This document shows, piece after piece, positions 42,856-51,515 of a stretch of DNA of 64,000 bases; positions within the stretch are counted from its first letter, which is position 1; every line of letters starts with the position of its first letter. The stretch is from assembly GCF_003119195.2 (NCBI RefSeq), contig NZ_CP022255.1, positions 124,001 to 188,000 on the forward strand, in the 5' to 3' direction. This stretch comes from Azospirillum baldaniorum (lineage in GTDB: Bacteria > Pseudomonadota > Alphaproteobacteria > Azospirillales > Azospirillaceae). The notes below the pieces were generated by a model, which was not told the origin of the DNA, searched no databases, and saw nothing but the letters and a program-made list of their open reading frames with translations. The position numbers and the translations under genes were made by a program.

Positions 42856-43837
42856 GGCCACGCGGAAGCCCTCCTCCGGCTTCGATCTGAAACTCTACGG
42901 GCCGTTCCTGGCGCTGGCCGCGCTGATCGTGCTGGGCACCATCGTCAACCCGGTGTTCCTCAGCCCCGGCAACATCGGCAATGTGCTGACCCGCACCGCC
43001 TTCATCGGCATCATCGCGGTGGGGGCCACCTTCGTCATCACCGCCGGCGGGATCGACCTGTCGGTCGGCTCGTTGGCCGCCTTCGCGTCGGGCGTCATGA
43101 TCGTGGTGATGAACGCGCTGGTCGGCTCCATGGGCGCCGGACTGCCGGTCATCCTGATCGGCGTCCTGGTGGCGCTGGGGCTCGGGCTGGTGGCGGGGCT
43201 GGTCAACGGGCTGCTGGTGACCAAGGGGAGAATGGAGGCGTTCATCGTCACGCTGGGGACCATGGGCATCTTCCGATCCCTGGTCACCTACATCGCCGAC
43301 GGCGGCACGCTGTCGTTGAATTCGGAGATCCGCACGATCTACCGGCCCGTCTATTACGGCGGGGTCTTCGGCATCTCCTACCCGATCCTGGCCTTCGCGG
43401 TGGTGGCGCTGATCGGCGCGCTGATCATGTACCGCACGCGCTTCGGCCGCTACTGCGCCGCCATCGGCTCCAGCGAGGACGTGGCGCGCTATTCGGCGAT
43501 CAACGTGGACCGGGTCAAGCTGCTGGCCTTCGTGCTGCAGGGCATCTGCGTCGCCATCGCGGTGGTGATCTACGTGCCGCGGCTGGGCTCGGCCTCGGCC
43601 ACCACGGGCCTGCTGTGGGAACTGGAGGCCATCGCCGCCGTCATCATCGGCGGCACCATGCTGAAGGGCGGTTACGGCCGCATCTGGGGGACGGTGGTGG
43701 GCGCCGTCATGCTCACGCTGATCGACAACATCCTCAACCTGACCGGCGCCATCAGCGTCTACCTGAACGGCACCATCCAGGGGGTAATCATCATCGTCGC
43801 GGTGCTCCTGCAACGGGGGACCGTGGCGCGTCGCTGA
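42833..43837 (+). CDS. sugar ABC transporter permease (RbsC type)
   Basis: A 334-residue permease with eight to ten helices; family motifs are 'AVGATFVITAGGIDLSVGS' (about 65) and 'IAAVIIGGTMLKGGYGRIWG' (about 270), which belong to the BPD_transp_2 family. AAGGAG precedes ATG 42833. Its size is nearer to RbsC than to XylH (about 390), so the transporter may be a broad pentose system rather than a strict XylFGH ortholog. A 27-bp gap separates it from the binding-protein gene. Confidence 0.9.
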   Translation: MTPSVMPEATRKPSSGFDLKLYGPFLALAALIVLGTIVNPVFLSPGNIGNVLTRTAFIGIIAVGATFVITAGGIDLSVGSLAAFASGVMIVVMNALVGSMGAGLPVILIGVLVALGLGLVAGLVNGLLVTKGRMEAFIVTLGTMGIFRSLVTYIADGGTLSLNSEIRTIYRPVYYGGVFGISYPILAFAVVALIGALIMYRTRFGRYCAAIGSSEDVARYSAINVDRVKLLAFVLQGICVAIAVVIYVPRLGSASATTGLLWELEAIAAVIIGGTMLKGGYGRIWGTVVGAVMLTLIDNILNLTGAISVYLNGTIQGVIIIVAVLLQRGTVARR

Positions 43838-43864
43838 AAAAACACGAAGAGGGAGGAATCGACC

Positions 43865-44818
43865 ATGACGTTCCGTTTCGGTCTGGCCGCGGCGCTGGCC
43901 GCGGGCCTGATGGTGGCGCCGGTCACCGGCTGGGCGCAGCAGAAGATCAAGATGGGCGTGTCCATCCCCGCCGCGACGCACGGCTGGGCCGGCGGCCTCA
44001 ACTGGCACGCCCAGCAGGCCGAGAAGCGGCTGGAAAAGCAGTACCCGAACCTCGACGTGGTGATCGTCACCGCCCGTGACGTCGGCCGTCAGGCCAACGA
44101 CCTGGAGGATCTGGTCTCGGTGCAGCGGATCGACGCGCTGGTCATCCTGCCCTTCGAATCCGCGCCGATGACCGACCCCGTGCGCGCGGTCAAGCAGGCC
44201 GGCAAGTTCGTCACGGTGGTGGACCGCGGCCTGACCGACCCGTCGATCCAGGATCTCTATGTCGCCGGCAACAACCCGCAGATGGGCGAGGTCTCCGCCC
44301 GGTTCATGAAGGAGAAGATGGGCGGCAAGGGCGACATCGTGGTGCTGCGCGGCATCCCGACCGTGATCGACAACCAGCGCGTCGACGCCTTCATGAAGGA
44401 GATCGAGGGCACCCAGATCAAGGTGCTGGGCATGCAGTACGCCAACTGGAACCGTGATGACGGCTTCAAGGTGATGCAGGACTTCCTGTCCCGCTTCCCG
44501 AAGATCGACGCGGTGTGGGCGCAGGACGACGACATCGCGCTGGGCGTCATCGAGGCCGTCAAGCAGGCCGGCCGCGAGAAGGAGATGTTCATCCTCGGCG
44601 GCGCCGGCATGAAGGACATGATCAAGCGCGTCATGGACAAGGACGTGCTGGTCCCCGCCGACGTCCTCTACCCGCCCGCGATGATCGCCGAGGCCATGGA
44701 GATCACCGCCAAGCATCTGGTGGAAAAGGCGCCGATCCAGAAGGAATACATCATCGAGGCGACGCTGGTGACCCCGGAGAACGCCGCGAAATACTACTAC
44801 CCGGACTCGCCGTTCTGA
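43865..44818 (+). CDS. sugar ABC transporter periplasmic binding protein (RbsB-like)
   Basis: A 317-residue binding protein with a signal peptide (1-24, cut after 'GWAQ'). The mature protein has the peripla_BP_4 fold: 'GVSIPAATHGWAGGLNWHAQ', 'DALVILPFESAPMTDPV', 'KIDAVWAQDDDIALGVIEAV' and 'AMIAEAMEITAKHLV'. The aromatic and acidic residues lining the pocket fit a pyranose or furanose sugar. Third gene of the operon; its stop is followed by a 19-bp tandem duplication and the isomerase gene. Confidence 0.9.
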   Translation: MTFRFGLAAALAAGLMVAPVTGWAQQKIKMGVSIPAATHGWAGGLNWHAQQAEKRLEKQYPNLDVVIVTARDVGRQANDLEDLVSVQRIDALVILPFESAPMTDPVRAVKQAGKFVTVVDRGLTDPSIQDLYVAGNNPQMGEVSARFMKEKMGGKGDIVVLRGIPTVIDNQRVDAFMKEIEGTQIKVLGMQYANWNRDDGFKVMQDFLSRFPKIDAVWAQDDDIALGVIEAVKQAGREKEMFILGGAGMKDMIKRVMDKDVLVPADVLYPPAMIAEAMEITAKHLVEKAPIQKEYIIEATLVTPENAAKYYYPDSPF

Positions 44819-44824
44819 TTTTCC

Positions 44825-44862
44825 GGCCCGAAGACGACCCGAAGGCCCGAAGACGACCCGAA
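44825..44862 (+). repeat. perfect 19-bp tandem duplication between genes
   Basis: The unit GGCCCGAAGACGACCCGAA is repeated twice without change just after the binding-protein stop, directly upstream of the isomerase ribosome site (GGGAGGAG). It looks like a recent slippage or duplication event within an operon spacer. Confidence 0.85.
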
Positions 44863-44874
44863 GGGAGGAGCATC

Positions 44875-45930
44875 ATGAAGACGATCAAGGGGCCGGCGAT
44901 CTTCCTCGCGCAGTTCGCGGGGGACGCGGCGCCGTTCAACAGCCTTCCGGCCATCGGCGCCTGGGCCGCCGGGCTGGGCTTCAAGGGCGTGCAGATTCCG
45001 TCCTGGGACGGCCGCCTGTTCGACCTCGCCCGGGCCGCCGAGAGCAAGGGCTATTGCGACGAGGTGAAGGGCGTGCTGGCCGAGGCCGGCGTGCAGATCA
45101 CCGAGCTGTCCACCCATCTCCAGGGGCAGCTCGTCGCCGTGCACCCGGCCTATGACGAGGCGTTCGACGGTTTCGCCGCACCCGAAGTGCGCGGCAACCC
45201 GAAGGCCCGGCAGGAATGGGCGGTCAACCAGCTGCTGATGGCGGCCAAGGCCTCGGCCAACCTGGGGCTGACGGCGCACGTCACCTTCTCCGGCGCGCTG
45301 GCCTGGCCCTACGTCTACCCCTGGCCGCAGCGCCCGGCGGGGCTGATCGAAACCGCCTTCGACGAGCTGGCGCGGCGCTGGCGGCCGATCCTCGACGCCT
45401 TCGACGCGGCGGGGGTGGACCTCTGCTACGAGATCCATCCCGGCGAGGACCTGTTCGACGGAGCGACCTTCGAGATGTTCCTGGAGCGCGTCGGCAACCA
45501 CCCGCGCTGCAACATCCTCTACGACCCCAGCCACTTCGTGCTGCAGCAGCTCGACTATCTCGGCTACATCGACGTCTATCACGAGCGGATCAAGATGTTC
45601 CACGTCAAGGACGCGGAGTTCAACCCGTCCCCGCGCCAAGGCGTCTATTCCGGCTACCAGCCCTGGATCGGCCGGGCCGGGCGCTTCCGCTCGCTCGGCG
45701 ACGGGCAGGTCGATTTCGGCGGCATCTTCTCCAAGCTGACCCAGTACGGCTTCGACGGCTGGGCGGTGCTGGAGTGGGAATGCGCCATGAAGCACCCCGA
45801 GCAGGGGGCCGCCGAAGGCGCGCGGTTCATCGACGCGCACATCATCCGGGTGACCGAGAAGGCCTTCGACGACTTCGCCGGGGCCGGCACCGACGAGGCC
45901 GCCAACCGGCGCATGCTCGGCATCGGCTGA
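44875..45930 (+). CDS. TIM-barrel sugar isomerase/epimerase
   Basis: A 351-residue xylose-isomerase-like TIM-barrel protein (AP endonuclease 2 superfamily). Putative metal ligands follow the family pattern: Glu in 'LCYEIHPGEDLFDG', Asp/His in 'ILYDPSHFVLQQ', His in 'KMFHVKDAEF' and Glu in 'AVLEWECAMK'. Relatives include inosose and sugar-phosphate isomerases, tagatose epimerase and hydroxypyruvate isomerase; the exact reaction is not predictable. GGGAGGAG precedes ATG 44875. It and the following oxidoreductase are not needed for the XylA-XylB route, so the operon probably handles an additional sugar or sugar derivative. Confidence 0.85.
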   Translation: MKTIKGPAIFLAQFAGDAAPFNSLPAIGAWAAGLGFKGVQIPSWDGRLFDLARAAESKGYCDEVKGVLAEAGVQITELSTHLQGQLVAVHPAYDEAFDGFAAPEVRGNPKARQEWAVNQLLMAAKASANLGLTAHVTFSGALAWPYVYPWPQRPAGLIETAFDELARRWRPILDAFDAAGVDLCYEIHPGEDLFDGATFEMFLERVGNHPRCNILYDPSHFVLQQLDYLGYIDVYHERIKMFHVKDAEFNPSPRQGVYSGYQPWIGRAGRFRSLGDGQVDFGGIFSKLTQYGFDGWAVLEWECAMKHPEQGAAEGARFIDAHIIRVTEKAFDDFAGAGTDEAANRRMLGIG

Positions 45931-45943
45931 GCGGGAGGAGATC

Positions 45944-47119
45944 ATGACCATCGAAGGGAAGACGGCCTCCGGGCCGAACCGCCGGCTGCGCCTGGGCATG
46001 GTCGGCGGCGGGCGGGGCGCCTTCATCGGGGCGGTGCACCGCATCGCCGCCCGCCTCGACGACCGTTACGAGCTGCGGGCCGGGGCGCTGTCCTCCGACC
46101 CGGAGCGGGCACGGGTCAGCGGCGCCGACCTGTTCCTGCCGCCGGAGCGCTGCTACGCCAGCTTTGCCGAGATGGCGCGGGCCGAGGCGGCGCGCGACGA
46201 CGGCATCGACGTGGTCAGCATCGTGACGCCCAACCACCTGCACCACGACGCCGCCAAGGCGTTCCTGGAGGCGGGCATCCACGTCATCTGCGACAAGCCG
46301 CTGACCACCACGGTGGAGGACGCGGAGGATCTGGCGGCGGCGGTGGAGCGCAGCGGCCTCGTCTTCGCGCTGACCCACAACTACACCGGCTACCCGATGG
46401 TGCGGCAGGCCCGCGCCATGGTGGCGGCCGGTGACCTGGGCGCCCTCCGCGTCGTGCAGGTCGAATACCCGCAGGACTGGCTGAGCACCCGGCTGGAGGA
46501 AAGCGGGCAGAAGCAGGCGCAATGGCGGACCGACCCGGCGCGCAGCGGCATCGCCGGCTGCGTCGGTGATATCGGCACCCACGCCTTCCAACTGGCGGAG
46601 TTCGTCACCGGCCTGCGCTGCACGCGGCTCGCCGCCGATCTGACCGCCTTCGTGGAGGGCCGCCGGCTCGACGACAACGCGCACATGATGCTGCGCTTCG
46701 GCAACGGCGCGCGCGGCATGCTGTGGGCCAGCCAGGTGGCGCCCGGCCACGAGAACGGGCTGCGCCTGCGCGTCTACGGCGACAAGGGCGGGCTGGAGTG
46801 GTTCCAGGAGCAACCGAACCACCTGCGCTTCAGCCCGCTCGGCGAGCCGCCGCGCACCATCACGCGCGGCGGCCCCGGATCGGATGGGGCGGCGGCGCAC
46901 GCCACGCGCATCCCGTCGGGCCATCCCGAAGGCTATCTGGAAGGCTTCGCCCAGATCTACCGCGACGCCGCAGACCTGATCGTCGCCCGCATGGGCGGTG
47001 CCGCCGCCGGTGCACCGGCGGCGCTCGTCCCCACCGTCCGGGACGGCGTGCGCGGCGTGCGCTTCATCCACGCCGCCGTGGAGTCGAGCCGCCGGGACGC
47101 CGCCTGGGTCGAGCTTTGA
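45944..47119 (+). CDS. Gfo/Idh/MocA-family NAD(P)-dependent oxidoreductase
   Basis: A 391-residue dehydrogenase of the glucose-fructose oxidoreductase / inositol dehydrogenase family. The Rossmann motif is 'RLGMVGGGRGAFIGAVHR' at residues 16-33; the family motif 'EKP' appears as 'VICDKPLTTT' with the conserved Lys; 'GCVGDIGTHAFQLAEFVTG' holds the usual catalytic Asp and His. These enzymes oxidise or epimerise sugars or inositols. It lies 13 bp after the isomerase gene and just ahead of xylA, suggesting a paired isomerase-dehydrogenase step. Substrate unknown. Confidence 0.88.
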   Translation: MTIEGKTASGPNRRLRLGMVGGGRGAFIGAVHRIAARLDDRYELRAGALSSDPERARVSGADLFLPPERCYASFAEMARAEAARDDGIDVVSIVTPNHLHHDAAKAFLEAGIHVICDKPLTTTVEDAEDLAAAVERSGLVFALTHNYTGYPMVRQARAMVAAGDLGALRVVQVEYPQDWLSTRLEESGQKQAQWRTDPARSGIAGCVGDIGTHAFQLAEFVTGLRCTRLAADLTAFVEGRRLDDNAHMMLRFGNGARGMLWASQVAPGHENGLRLRVYGDKGGLEWFQEQPNHLRFSPLGEPPRTITRGGPGSDGAAAHATRIPSGHPEGYLEGFAQIYRDAADLIVARMGGAAAGAPAALVPTVRDGVRGVRFIHAAVESSRRDAAWVEL

Positions 47120-47130
47120 AAGGATTTGCC

Positions 47131-48438
47131 ATGACCGAAGCCTATTTCACCGGCGTCGAGCGCATCCGTTACGAAGGACCGGACAGCGACACCCCGCTCG
47201 CCTACCGCTGGTACGACCCCGACCGCATGGTCCTGGGCCGGCGGATGGCCGACCACCTGCGCGTCGCCGTCTGCTACTGGCACAGCTTCTGCTGGCCCGG
47301 TTCCGATCCCTTCGGCGGCGGCACGCTGGACCGGCCCTGGATGCGCGCCGGCGATCCGGTGGCGCTGGCCGAGGCGAAGATGGACGTGGCGTTCGAGCTG
47401 TTCGGGAAGCTCGGCGTGCCCTTCTTCACCTTCCACGACCGCGACGTGGCGCCCGAGATGGGCTCGCTGCGGGAAACGCAGGCGACCTTCGCCCGCCTGA
47501 CCGAGCGGTTGCAGGGCTGCATCGAGCGCAGCGGCGTCAAACTGCTGTGGGGCACCGCCAACCTGTTCTCGCACCCCCGATACATGGCCGGCGCGGCCAC
47601 CAACCCCGACCCGGAGGTCTTCGCCTGCGCGGCGGCGCAGGTGCGCGACGCGCTGGAGGCGACGCACCGGCTGGGCGGCGTCAATTACGTGCTGTGGGGC
47701 GGGCGCGAGGGCTACGACACGCTGCTCAACACCGACATGGCGCGCGAGCTGGACCAGCTCGGCCGCTTCCTGACGATGGTGGTCGAACACAAGCACAAGA
47801 TCGGCTTCACCGGCACCATCCTGATTGAGCCCAAGCCCATGGAGCCGACCAAGCACCAGTACGACCACGACGTGGCGACGGTCTACGGCTTCCTGAAGCG
47901 CTACGGGCTGGAAAAGGAGGTCGCCGTCAACATCGAGGTCAACCACGCCACGCTGGCCGGCCACAGCTTCGAGCATGAGGTGGCGACGGCGCTGGCGCTG
48001 GGCGTCTTCGGCTCCATCGACATGAACCGGGGCGACCCGCAGAACGGCTGGGACACCGACCAGTTCCCCAACGACCATGTGGAGCTGGCGCTGCCCATGG
48101 CGCGCATCCTGGAGTCCGGCGGCTTCACCACCGGCGGCTTCAACTTCGACGCCAAGATCCGGCGCCAGAGCGTCGAGCCGGACGACCTGCTGCACGCCCA
48201 TGTCGGCGGCATCGACACGCTGGCCCGCGCGCTGCTTGCCGGGGCGCGCCTCGTCGAAGACGGCCGGCTGCGCAGCCTGCGCGCGGAGCGCTACGCCGGT
48301 TGGAAGGGCGATCTCGGGCAAAAGCTCCTTGGCGGGCTGGATCTCGCCGGAGCGGCGGACGCCGGCCTTGGCTTCGATCCCCGGCCGCGGTCGGGCCGGC
48401 AGGAGATGTTGGAGAATCTGGTGAACCGCCTCGTCTGA
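47131..48438 (+). CDS. xylA: xylose isomerase
   Basis: A 435-residue xylose isomerase of the long (group II) type, converting D-xylose to D-xylulose in the cytoplasm. Active-site features are present: 'FFTFHDRDVAPE' (catalytic His and Asp), 'WGGREGYDTLLNTD', 'ILIEPKPMEPTKHQYDHD' (metal Glu and Lys), 'NIEVNHATLAGH' and 'GSIDMNRGDPQNGWDTDQFP'. ATG 47131 has AAAGGA upstream, 11 bp after the oxidoreductase stop. Together with xylB it forms the classical xylose entry into the pentose phosphate pathway. Confidence 0.95.
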   Translation: MTEAYFTGVERIRYEGPDSDTPLAYRWYDPDRMVLGRRMADHLRVAVCYWHSFCWPGSDPFGGGTLDRPWMRAGDPVALAEAKMDVAFELFGKLGVPFFTFHDRDVAPEMGSLRETQATFARLTERLQGCIERSGVKLLWGTANLFSHPRYMAGAATNPDPEVFACAAAQVRDALEATHRLGGVNYVLWGGREGYDTLLNTDMARELDQLGRFLTMVVEHKHKIGFTGTILIEPKPMEPTKHQYDHDVATVYGFLKRYGLEKEVAVNIEVNHATLAGHSFEHEVATALALGVFGSIDMNRGDPQNGWDTDQFPNDHVELALPMARILESGGFTTGGFNFDAKIRRQSVEPDDLLHAHVGGIDTLARALLAGARLVEDGRLRSLRAERYAGWKGDLGQKLLGGLDLAGAADAGLGFDPRPRSGRQEMLENLVNRLV

Positions 48439-48466
48439 GGCCGCTGGCTGATTGGGGGGAGGGTCC

Positions 48467-49942
48467 ATGTATCTCGGCATCGACCTGGGGACGTCCGGCG
48501 TCAAGGCGGTGCTGGTCGACGCGGCGCAACGCTGCGTCGGCCAGTCCACCGCGCCGCTGGAGGTCAGCCGCCCGCACCCGCTGTGGTCGGAGCAGGACCC
48601 GAAGGACTGGTGGGCCGCCACCGGGCGCGCCGTCGCCGGACTGCGCGCCGCGCATCCCGACGCGATGGGGGCGGTGCGGGGGATCGGCCTGTCGGGGCAG
48701 ATGCACGGGGCGACCCTGCTCGACCGGCAGGACCGCGTGCTGCGCCCGGCCATCCTGTGGAACGACGGGCGCAGCGGTGCCGAATGCGCGGAGCTGGAGC
48801 GCCGCGCCCCCACCCTGCGCGCCATCGCCGGCAACCGCGCCATGCCCGGCTTCACCGCGCCCAAGCTGCTGTGGGTCGCGGCGCACGAGCCGGACCTGTT
48901 CAAGGCGGTCACCAAGGTGCTGCTGCCCAAGGACTGGCTGCGCCTGCGCATGACCGGCGACCACGCCTCGGACTTGTCGGATTCCGCCGGCACGCTGTGG
49001 CTGGACGTCGGCCGGCGCGCGTGGTCGGACGAGCTGCTGGCTGCCACGGGGCTCGGCGAGGCGCACATGCCGCGGCTGTACGAAGGGTGCCAGCCCACCG
49101 GCACGCTGCGGGCGGAGGTCGTCACCGACTGGGGCGTTCCGCCGGGAACTGTGGTGGCGGCCGGGGCCGGGGACAACGCCGCCGGTGCCGTGGGGGTCGG
49201 GGTGGTGGCGCCGGGCAGCGCCTTCCTGTCGCTGGGCACCTCGGGCGTGCTGTTCGTCAGCAGCAACCGCTTCGCGCCCAACCCGGAACGCGGGGTGCAC
49301 GCCTTCTGCCACGCCCTGACCGGCCGCTGGCACCAGATGTCGGTGATGCTGAGCGCGGCGAGCTGCCTGTCCTTCGCCGCCCGTCTGACCGGCGCCGCGG
49401 ACGAGGCGGCGCTGCTGCGCGAGGCCGAAGCGTATGGCGGCGACCCCGGCGCGCTGGTCTTCCTGCCCTACCTGTCGGGGGAGCGCACGCCGCACAACGA
49501 CCCTCACGCCAAGGGTGTCTTCTTCGGCCTGACCCACGACACCGACCGCGGGGCGCTCGTCCGCGCGGTGCTGGAGGGGGTGACCTTCGCCTTTGCCGAC
49601 GGGCTGGAGGCACTGGAGGAGGCCGGCGGGCGCGTCGAGCGCTTCCTGGTGATCGGCGGCGGCGCGCGCAGCGCCCTGTGGGGCCGCATTCTGGCCAGCG
49701 CGCTCGGCCGGCCGCTCGACTACCCGGCGGGGGGAGAGGTCGGCCCGGCCTTCGGGGCGGCCCGTCTGGCGCGCCTCGCGGTGACGGGCGAGGAACCGGA
49801 AACCGTGTGCCAGCCCTTGGAGATCCGCCACACCGTGGAGCCGGACCCGGCCCTCGCCGCCGCCCTGGCGCCACGCCGCCGCCTGTTCCGCCGCCTGTAC
49901 GGCGATCTAAAATCGGCCTTTCGCGAGGCCGACGGGGCGTGA
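48467..49942 (+). CDS. xylB: xylulokinase
   Basis: A 491-residue FGGY-family kinase phosphorylating D-xylulose. The phosphate-binding opening 'LGIDLGTSGVKAVLVDAAQ', the substrate loop 'GIGLSGQMHGATLLD' and the catalytic-Asp region 'VVAAGAGDNAAGAVGVG' are clear, with the C-terminal 'RFLVIGGGARSALWGRILA' ATP-binding motif. ATG 48467 follows GGGGGGAGGG and starts directly with the first beta-strand; the frame opening at 48452 is not conserved. Last gene of the operon; a small hairpin follows the stop. Confidence 0.94.
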   Translation: MYLGIDLGTSGVKAVLVDAAQRCVGQSTAPLEVSRPHPLWSEQDPKDWWAATGRAVAGLRAAHPDAMGAVRGIGLSGQMHGATLLDRQDRVLRPAILWNDGRSGAECAELERRAPTLRAIAGNRAMPGFTAPKLLWVAAHEPDLFKAVTKVLLPKDWLRLRMTGDHASDLSDSAGTLWLDVGRRAWSDELLAATGLGEAHMPRLYEGCQPTGTLRAEVVTDWGVPPGTVVAAGAGDNAAGAVGVGVVAPGSAFLSLGTSGVLFVSSNRFAPNPERGVHAFCHALTGRWHQMSVMLSAASCLSFAARLTGAADEAALLREAEAYGGDPGALVFLPYLSGERTPHNDPHAKGVFFGLTHDTDRGALVRAVLEGVTFAFADGLEALEEAGGRVERFLVIGGGARSALWGRILASALGRPLDYPAGGEVGPAFGAARLARLAVTGEEPETVCQPLEIRHTVEPDPALAAALAPRRRLFRRLYGDLKSAFREADGA

Positions 49943-49945
49943 CCC

Positions 49946-49961
49946 ACGCCCATGCGGGCGT
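49946..49961 (+). terminator. short hairpin after xylB
   Basis: ACGCCC-ATGC-GGGCGT, a perfect six-bp stem with tetraloop 4 bp after the xylB stop, followed by the short pyrimidine run CTTCCC. A second weak dyad (GAAGG/CCTTC) lies near 49979-49993. Placed between convergent genes, probable but weak terminator. Confidence 0.45.
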
Positions 49962-50000
49962 CTTCCCGACGACTTTCGAAGGGCGGGCCTTCTCCGGGGT

Positions 50001-50891
50001 TTAATTGAGGAAGCGGTTTTCGCGCAGGCGGGCCACGGCGAGGTCCACGAAAGCCCTCACCTTGGCCGGCGCGTGGCGCCCCTCGGGGTGGAGGACGTGG
50101 ATGGGCAGGGGCGGTTCCTCATGGTCGGCGAGCACGATCCGAAGCTCGCCGGCCAGCAGGGCCGGGCCGATCTGGTAATGGAGCACCCGGGTGAGGCCCC
50201 AGCCCGCCTTGGCGGTCGCGATCACCGCCTCGTTGGTGTTGCATTGCAGGACCGGGTCGATGGTCACCCGCTGGTCCCGCGCGAACCGCCACTCCGGCGA
50301 CGCCCAGGCGCCGGTCGACACGGCGATGCGGTGGTGCTTGAGGTCGGCCGGCGTCTGCGGGACGCCGTGGCGTTCGAAATAGGCCGGGGCGCCGCAGACC
50401 ACGCGCCGGACCGTGCCGACCCGGATGGCGGTGAGCCCGGAATCTGGCAGGTGGCCGATGCGCACGGCGACGTCGATGCCTTCCTCCACGATGTTCACCG
50501 GGCGGTCGACGAAGAAGGTCTGCGCGCGCATGCCGGGGTAACGGTCCAGATACTCGGTCACGATCGGCAGCACATGCATCGGCCCGAACAGCGCGGAGGC
50601 GGTAACGGCGAGCGTCCCGGTCGGGGTGGCGTAGATGCCGCCCGCCGCAGCTTCCGCCTCCGTGATGTCCGAGAGAATGCGGCGGCAGTCCTCGAGGTAG
50701 CGCGCCCCGGCTTCGGTGACCTTCACCGAGCGGGTGGTGCGCACAAACAGGCGGGCGCCGATCAACTCCTCGAGGGCCGCTACGGCGCGCGTCACCGCGG
50801 GCGCGCTCAGACGCAGGTGGCGGGCGGCTTCGGCGAAGCTCTCCGTTTCCGCGACCTTCACGAAGATCCGCATCGCCTGCAACCGGTCCAT
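50001..50891 (-). CDS. LysR-family transcriptional regulator
   Basis: A 296-residue LysR regulator with the canonical N-terminus ('FVKVAETESFAEAARHLRLS', 'APAVTRAVAALEELIGARLF') and a LysR substrate domain with 'GIDVAVRIGHLPDSGLTAIRVG', typical of the large CrgA/DsdC-like subgroup that often controls oxidoreductase or transporter genes. It follows a DUF1348-like gene by 112 bp on the same strand, so it may be co-transcribed with or control the GST-reductase cluster. ATG 50891. Confidence 0.9.
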   Translation of the reverse strand: MDRLQAMRIFVKVAETESFAEAARHLRLSAPAVTRAVAALEELIGARLFVRTTRSVKVTEAGARYLEDCRRILSDITEAEAAAGGIYATPTGTLAVTASALFGPMHVLPIVTEYLDRYPGMRAQTFFVDRPVNIVEEGIDVAVRIGHLPDSGLTAIRVGTVRRVVCGAPAYFERHGVPQTPADLKHHRIAVSTGAWASPEWRFARDQRVTIDPVLQCNTNEAVIATAKAGWGLTRVLHYQIGPALLAGELRIVLADHEEPPLPIHVLHPEGRHAPAKVRAFVDLAVARLRENRFLN

Positions 50892-51003
50892 GCGCGCCCC
50901 CGTTTCGCCGCGTCCCCGTCACAGTCTGTGGCCGAAGAGGCTTCGGATAGCAACCTCCGCCTCCGCCGCCGCGCCAAAAGCCGCCTCGTTGGAAGCCGCC
51001 GGG

Positions 51004-51468
51004 TCAGAAGCCGAAATGGCTGAGGCCCGGATGGTCGTCCGGACGGCGGCCCAGCGGCCAGTGGAACTTGCGCTCGGCCTCGGCGATCGGGTGCTCGTTG
51101 ATGCTGGCGTGGCGGACGCGCATCAGCCCATCCTCGGCGAACTCCCAGTTCTCGTTGCCGTAGGCGCGGAACCACTGGCCGCTGTCGTCGTGGTACTCGT
51201 AGGCGTAGCGCACGGCGATGCGGTTGCCGCCGAACGCCCACAGCTCCTTGATCAGCCGGTAGTCCAACTCGCGGTTCCACTTGCGGGTCAGGAAGGCTTC
51301 GACCTCGGCGCGGCCGTTGGCGAACTCCGCGCGGTTCCGCCAGCGCGTGTCGGTGGTGTAGGCCAGCGCGACCTTGGCGGGGTCGCGGCTGTTCCAGCCG
51401 TCTTCCGCCAGACGGACCTTTTCGATGGCGGATTCTTCGCTGAAGGGGGGCAGAGGGGGACGGGACAT
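51004..51468 (-). CDS. NTF2/SnoaL-like protein (DUF1348 type)
   Basis: A 154-residue protein with an NTF2-like cone fold. Motifs of the DUF1348 group are evident: 'KVRLAEDGWNSRDPAKVALAY', 'TRWRNRAEF', 'FLTRKWNRELDYRLIKELWAF', 'NRIAVRYAYEYHDDSGQWFR' and 'YGNENWEF'. The biochemical role of this family is not established. AGGAG precedes ATG 51468. It is 47 bp after the reductase fusion gene, and its linkage to GST and reductase genes suggests handling of reactive electrophiles or small organic compounds. Confidence 0.85.
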   Translation of the reverse strand: MSRPPLPPFSEESAIEKVRLAEDGWNSRDPAKVALAYTTDTRWRNRAEFANGRAEVEAFLTRKWNRELDYRLIKELWAFGGNRIAVRYAYEYHDDSGQWFRAYGNENWEFAEDGLMRVRHASINEHPIAEAERKFHWPLGRRPDDHPGLSHFGF

Positions 51469-51515
51469 GGCGAACTCCTGTCGTTTCGCGGGGGAGGGGA
51501 GGGGTGAAGGGCGGG

